DNA from: Desulfosarcina sp. OttesenSCG-928-A07
GTDB lineage: Bacteria; Desulfobacterota; Desulfobacteria; Desulfobacterales; Desulfosarcinaceae
Length of the DNA: 64,000 nucleotides
Direction of reading: 5' to 3'
Assembly: GCA_030267325.1 (NCBI GenBank)
Contig: JAJDJS010000003.1
Location: 1-64,000, forward strand
In this document: in pieces, positions 60,175-64,000 of the stretch
Position numbering within the stretch: position 1 is the first letter of the stretch
Layout: every line of letters begins with the position of its first letter
Program-made: the position numbers and the translations under genes
The notes under the pieces: model-generated
What the model saw: only the letters and a program-made list of their open reading frames with translations
Databases searched by the model: none
What the model was told of the DNA's origin: nothing

Positions 60175-60220
60175 GGTGGGTCAGCCTCTTCCCTGTCCGG
60201 AAATGGGTTGATAAAATAGC

Positions 60221-60608
<388 letters not shown>

Positions 60609-60609
60609 G

Positions 60610-61332
60610 CTATTCAACCTCCTTTTCCCTCCAGTAAAGAATTCGGTGGCAATGGGGACAGAAACGAATTTCATCAAACCGCTGCAGCTCATTGAACAAT
60701 TGGGCCGGAATATTCAGGTGGCACCCCAGGCAAATGGATCGTTCCGCCGGAGCCACGGCCACCCCCCGGACTTTTTTTCGGACCGCAGCCAGCGTGCCGG
60801 TGGTTTGGGGCGCTGCATCGGAAAGCACCTGTTCCATTTCCTGTTTTAATATTTCCACGGTTTGCCGCTCCTGATCAATCATTTTCCCGGTTTCCTGTTT
60901 TTTTTCCCGGGAGCGGGCCTCAAAAGCTGTCAGTCGAGTGGTTTCCGCAGAAACCGCCGTTTCCATGGATTCAAGGGAATCCAGCTGTTCAAGCATCCGG
61001 TCTTCCAAATCCGAATGTTTTTTTTGGGTTTCTTCAATTTCCGTGAGAATGGACTGATACTCTTTGTTGGTTTTGACGAGCCGGAGTTTTTCGTTGCTTT
61101 TGGCGATCATGTCCACATAGCCTTTGGATTCCGCCTCAAGTGCCCGATACTGCTTTTTTGCCGCGTCCAGGGATTGGATATCCGCGTCCAGCCGGGCTTT
61201 TTTTTCAGCCACATCCTGGTCCAGAACGGATAGTGACGCAGTGAGCGTGTCGATTTGGGCCATGGCCGCCGCCACCGCCAGGTCAAGATTTTGCCATGTT
61301 TCAAGGAGCTTGATCTGATCTCTAAGGCTCAT
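60610..61332 (-). CDS. C4-type zinc-ribbon protein with long coiled coil (DUF164-like)
   Basis: A 240-residue protein. Residues ~1-180 are an extended coiled coil (KSNEKLRLVKTNKEYQSILT is the recognisable family segment). The C-terminal zinc ribbon pairs CLGCHLNIP with CPHCHRILYW. Family members are widespread beside rnpB and nif3-like genes and related to chlamydial and helicobacter proteins involved in flagellar or secretion functions, but no function is assured. The stop is 1 nt from rnpB and its start is 18 bp from the nif3-like stop, so these form one run. Confidence 0.88.
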   Translation of the reverse strand: MSLRDQIKLLETWQNLDLAVAAAMAQIDTLTASLSVLDQDVAEKKARLDADIQSLDAAKKQYRALEAESKGYVDMIAKSNEKLRLVKTNKEYQSILTEIEETQKKHSDLEDRMLEQLDSLESMETAVSAETTRLTAFEARSREKKQETGKMIDQERQTVEILKQEMEQVLSDAAPQTTGTLAAVRKKVRGVAVAPAERSICLGCHLNIPAQLFNELQRFDEIRFCPHCHRILYWREKEVE

Positions 61333-61350
61333 ACCGGATTTTCCGTTCTG

Positions 61351-62466
61351 TCACAGGTAATGAAAAGGATCCGCCTCCACTTCAGCAGAGGCCACCGTCA
61401 CATCAAGCCCCTGTTTTTTCGCTGCCGCCTGAATGACGGTGGTGAGGGTGTCGACAATCAGCCGCTCGGAACTGAAATGGCCCACGTCAATGAGCGCGAT
61501 GTTCGCCTGCTGGGCGTCCCGGGCTGTATGATACCCCAGATCGCCGCTCACATAAACATCCGCGCCCGATGAAATGGCTGCATTGAGCAGACTGCCGCCG
61601 CTTCCCGCACAAAGGGCCACACGTTGAACCAGGGCATCGGCTGATCCGACGATTTTGACCGTGGAAAGCCCCAGTGCGGCTTTGAGGGTTTGAACCAGGT
61701 CCTTCATGGGCACCGGTACAGGAAGCATTCCCACCCGGCCAAGTCCGTTATCCGGATCATCTCCGGAAAGGGGATACATATCCCAGGCCGGCGTTTCGTA
61801 AGGATGAACCGTTTTGAGGCCTGCCAGAATGCGACCGGCATCCGCCAAGGGCACAAGGACTTCAATCCGGCTTTCCGCAACTGTCGTGGCCATGCCCACA
61901 TTGCCGATAGAAGGGGATGCGCCGGGTTCGGGCAAGAAGGTGCCCTTGCCGTCACACCGGAAACTGCATCCGGCATAGTTGCCGATCCGGCCTGCCCCCA
62001 GATTGAAGAGCGTGTCCAGAACCGCCTCAACATGGGTTGACGGCACAAAAACCACCAGTTTGGCCATGTCTCCAGGTCTTTTGGACAAAACAGACCGATG
62101 TTCAAGGCCGATCCGGTCTGCCAGCACGTCGCTGACACCGCCGGCAACACTGTCCAGGTTGGTATGGGCGCTGTAAATGGCCAGTTGGTGGACCATGGCC
62201 ATCTCAATGATTTTTCCGGTGGGCGAATCGGCGTCGATTTTCCGGATGGGCTTGAAAAAAAGCGGATGGTGGGTCACCAGAAGATTGACATGGTTTTTGC
62301 AGGCCGCTTCCACCACCTCGGGCAACGGGTCCAGTGCAGTCCAAATTTTTTTGACCGGCCAGTTCATGCTGCCGATCTGAAGACCGACCGTATCCCAGGA
62401 TTCCGCCAACCGGACGGGAGCCAAGGTGTCAAGGATACGGACAAACCGAGAAACTGTACGGGTCAT
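61351..62466 (-). CDS. Nif3-like dinuclear metal-centre protein
   Basis: Start set at ATG 62466 (MTRTVSRFVRIL, 371 residues) behind AAAGGAAC; the longer frame is not supported. It has the Nif3/YbgI fold: APVRLAESWDTVGLQIG, LLVTHHPLFFKP (metal His pair), YSAHTNLDSVAGGVSDVLA, and C-terminal YVSGDLGYHTARDAQ with IALIDVGHFSSERL. A ~120-residue insert domain, common in the long hexameric form (VFVPSTHVEAVLDTLFNLGA), is present. The molecular function is unresolved. Encoded next to rpoD and the zinc-ribbon gene. Confidence 0.92.
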   Translation of the reverse strand: MTRTVSRFVRILDTLAPVRLAESWDTVGLQIGSMNWPVKKIWTALDPLPEVVEAACKNHVNLLVTHHPLFFKPIRKIDADSPTGKIIEMAMVHQLAIYSAHTNLDSVAGGVSDVLADRIGLEHRSVLSKRPGDMAKLVVFVPSTHVEAVLDTLFNLGAGRIGNYAGCSFRCDGKGTFLPEPGASPSIGNVGMATTVAESRIEVLVPLADAGRILAGLKTVHPYETPAWDMYPLSGDDPDNGLGRVGMLPVPVPMKDLVQTLKAALGLSTVKIVGSADALVQRVALCAGSGGSLLNAAISSGADVYVSGDLGYHTARDAQQANIALIDVGHFSSERLIVDTLTTVIQAAAKKQGLDVTVASAEVEADPFHYL

Positions 62467-62618
62467 GCGTTCCTTTCCGCTGCCATGGGAAATGGCGTTT
62501 TCGCCTGTAATACTTTTTCTGGCCAAGGGCTCTGCCTGAAAAACAAAAAAAGCGCGGCATGGGGATTAAAGCCGCGCACATCTGTTCGAAAACGGACAAA
62601 TGATCCTTAAAACAGAAG

Positions 62619-62694
62619 TGGTGGGCCCACCTGGGTTCGAACCAGGGACCGACCGGTTATGAGCCGGTGGCTCTTCCAGCTGAGCTATGGGCCC
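62619..62694 (-). tRNA. tRNA with CAT anticodon (Met or lysidine-modified Ile2)
   Basis: A 76-nt cloverleaf on the minus strand with encoded CCA. The acceptor GGGCCCA pairs with TGGGCCC. The D arm GCTC...GAGC and the anticodon stem ACCGG/CCGGT with loop CTCATAA (anticodon CAT) are present. The T arm is CCTGG-TTCGAAC-CCAGG. The sequence does not start with the unpaired first base typical of initiator tRNA. Elongator Met and tRNA-Ile2 cannot be told apart with confidence by eye. Confidence 0.92.
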
Positions 62695-62731
62695 GCATCC
62701 AAACAAAATGACGTCGCGTCTACCTATCGCC

Positions 62732-62821
62732 CTTGCCGATGACTTGTCAAGAAATGGATCACTGAAAGGCATGAAATCATCCCCTTCAGTGATTCAGCGG
62801 GATCGGCAAGTCATCGGCAAG
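62732..62821 (-). repeat. 15-bp perfect inverted repeat with nested hairpin after rpoD
   Basis: CTTGCCGATGACTTG (62732-62746) and its exact reverse complement (62807-62821) flank a second stem made from GGATCACTGAAAGG and CCCTTCAGTGATTC. On the minus strand the repeat begins directly at the rpoD stop codon. The outer arm there is tandemly duplicated (GACTTGCCGAT twice). It may terminate rpoD or stabilise its 3' end; no T-run is obvious. Confidence 0.7.
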
Positions 62822-64000
62822 TCAGTTGTCGATAAAACTTTTCAGCTTGCGGCTGCGGGTCGGATGACGCAGTTTTCGCAAGGCTTTGGCTTCAATCTGC
62901 CGAATACGCTCGCGGGTAACCGTAAAATCCTGGCCCACCTCCTCAAGGGTGTGGTCCGCCTTCTCGCCAATGCCAAAGCGCATCCGCAGTACTTTTTCTT
63001 CACGGGGAGTAAGGGTGGCCAAGACTTTTCGGGTCTGCTCAGCAAGATTCATATTAACCGCAGCTTCAGAGGGCAGCATGAATTTTTTGTCTTCAATGAA
63101 ATCGCCCAGATGGCTGTCTTCCTCCTCGCCGATGGGGGTTTCCAGGCTGATGGGTTCACGGGCGATCTTGAGGACCTTCCGGACCTTGTCAATGGGAATT
63201 TCCATTTTTTCGGCAATCTCTTCCGGACGCGGTTCCCGGCCGAACTCCTGCACCAGATACCTGGAAGTCCGAATCAGTTTGTTGATGGTCTCAATCATGT
63301 GAACCGGAATGCGGATGGTTCGCGCCTGGTCCGCAATGGCACGCGTAATGGCCTGGCGGATCCACCAGGTGGCATAGGTGGAAAATTTGTAGCCCCGGCG
63401 GTATTCAAACTTGTCCACCGCCTTCATCAGACCGATGTTTCCCTCCTGGATCAAATCCAAAAACTGGAGCCCCCGGTTGGTGTATTTTTTGGCAATACTC
63501 ACCACCAGCCGGAGATTGGCCCGGATCAGCTCGCTCTTGGCAGATTTGGCCCGCATCCGGCCTTCATCCACACTGGCCATCACCCGCTTGAGGTTGCGGT
63601 TGTTGGCCTTGAAATCATTCTCCTTTTCCCCCAGAAGCTGAATGACCGATGTGAGATGGTTGTAAATTCTTTCAAGGGAGGTATCGTCCACCGACGTAAG
63701 GGAACGGGCCCAGGTCATAAACTGATTTTTATCTTCCAGATGGCCCCTGAGATCCCGAATCGTGGTTCCCATGGCCTCGGCGGTTGCGGCAACCAGGCGA
63801 CTCTGGGCATCAAACCAGTCGATGAGTCGCCGGATATGAGCTTCAATCCGATCAATGACGCCGCCTTCCAGACGCCAGCCCTTGAGCAGTTCAAAAATCT
63901 TGTTGTTGCGTCGCATGATGCAGCGCCGGACACGGCGGGCCTCTTCCGCCCCCAGGTCTTCGGTGAACATGCGCTCCCGGTAAAGTTGATTTTCATCGTT
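62822..64000 (-). CDS. rpoD: RNA polymerase primary sigma factor RpoD (5' end outside window)
   Basis: The frame stays open through the right edge at 64000, so 393 residues of the C-terminal part are seen and the start is missing. Contents: the end of the non-conserved region ([20 protein letters not shown]), region 2 ([57 protein letters not shown]), region 3 ([13 protein letters not shown]) and region 4 with the -35-binding helix ([20 protein letters not shown]). This is the housekeeping sigma factor. A long inverted repeat abuts its stop codon. Confidence 0.96.
   Translation of the reverse strand, partial: NDENQLYRERMFTEDLGAEEARRVRRCIMRRNNKIFELLKGWRLEGGVIDRIEAHIRRLIDWFDAQSRLVAATAEAMGTTIRDLRGHLEDKNQFMTWARSLTSVDDTSLERIYNHLTSVIQLLGEKENDFKANNRNLKRVMASVDEGRMRAKSAKSELIRANLRLVVSIAKKYTNRGLQFLDLIQEGNIGLMKAVDKFEYRRGYKFSTYATWWIRQAITRAIADQARTIRIPVHMIETINKLIRTSRYLVQEFGREPRPEEIAEKMEIPIDKVRKVLKIAREPISLETPIGEEEDSHLGDFIEDKKFMLPSEAAVNMNLAEQTRKVLATLTPREEKVLRMRFGIGEKADHTLEEVGQDFTVTRERIRQIEAKALRKLRHPTRSRKLKSFIDN

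Overview
The window reads as a chromosomal segment of an anaerobic Desulfobacterota-type (deltaproteobacterial) organism. This is inferred from gene content and from the gene order rpoD - tRNA - Nif3-like - zinc-ribbon - rnpB - HPr-domain protein - ispD, which I associate with Desulfobacterales-like genomes. No 16S gene is present, so the placement is inference. Both strands are densely coded, and most genes are housekeeping or ordinary metabolism. Accessory material, small mobile elements and regulatory RNAs sit between them.

Layout. 1-6.2 kb: a decayed IS5-type transposase tail, then a phospho-signalling cassette (tandem-FHA protein, PP2C phosphatase, sigma-like protein, transmembrane Ser/Thr kinase fused to a formylglycine-generating-enzyme-like domain). 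The last ~30 codons of the kinase look like the variable region of a diversity-generating retroelement target. 6.2-11 kb: DEAD-box helicase and a TonB-dependent receptor. 11-15.6 kb: a DinJ/YafQ toxin-antitoxin pair and an FmdE-domain/ABC-transporter operon. The TonB gene and the FmdE operon each carry a leader RNA of the same unusual design: two hairpins with identical ACGAA loops, the second overlapping an intrinsic terminator. I regard this as the most interesting feature of the window. 15.6-18.5 kb: a Fic protein, a scrap of an ABC ATPase gene, a cobalamin riboswitch with no recognisable B12 gene after it, and a META-domain lipoprotein. 18.5-31.8 kb: AlkA, transketolase, a NifX-like protein, an orphan DNA methyltransferase whose C-terminus is supplied by an inserted MITE, acyl-CoA dehydrogenase, thiolase, an Fe-S flavoprotein, HipA with an HsdR-N-like partner, and a deoxyhypusine-synthase-like protein.

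31.8-43.7 kb: Tex, HicAB, topA, dprA, secF, secD, yajC and RNase G, all on the minus strand. 43.9-49.2 kb: a tight SNF2 helicase - SWIM/HTH - radical SAM operon. 49.4-55 kb: DUF374 acyltransferase, L,D-transpeptidase, an unusual thymidylate synthase and catalase. 55.2-64 kb: rpe, a SprT-like protease, YvcK, ispD, an HPr-domain fusion, RNase P RNA, a zinc-ribbon protein, Nif3-like protein, a CAT-anticodon tRNA and the 3' part of rpoD.

Dispersed repeats: a ~115-bp MITE with GATAGTGTC ends and apparent TA target duplication (three near-full or decayed copies and one 48-bp deletion derivative); a ~165-bp non-coding repeat in two copies; and four CCCC/GGGG-AGAGG hairpins. No CRISPR array, rRNA operon, reverse transcriptase or intact transposase was seen.
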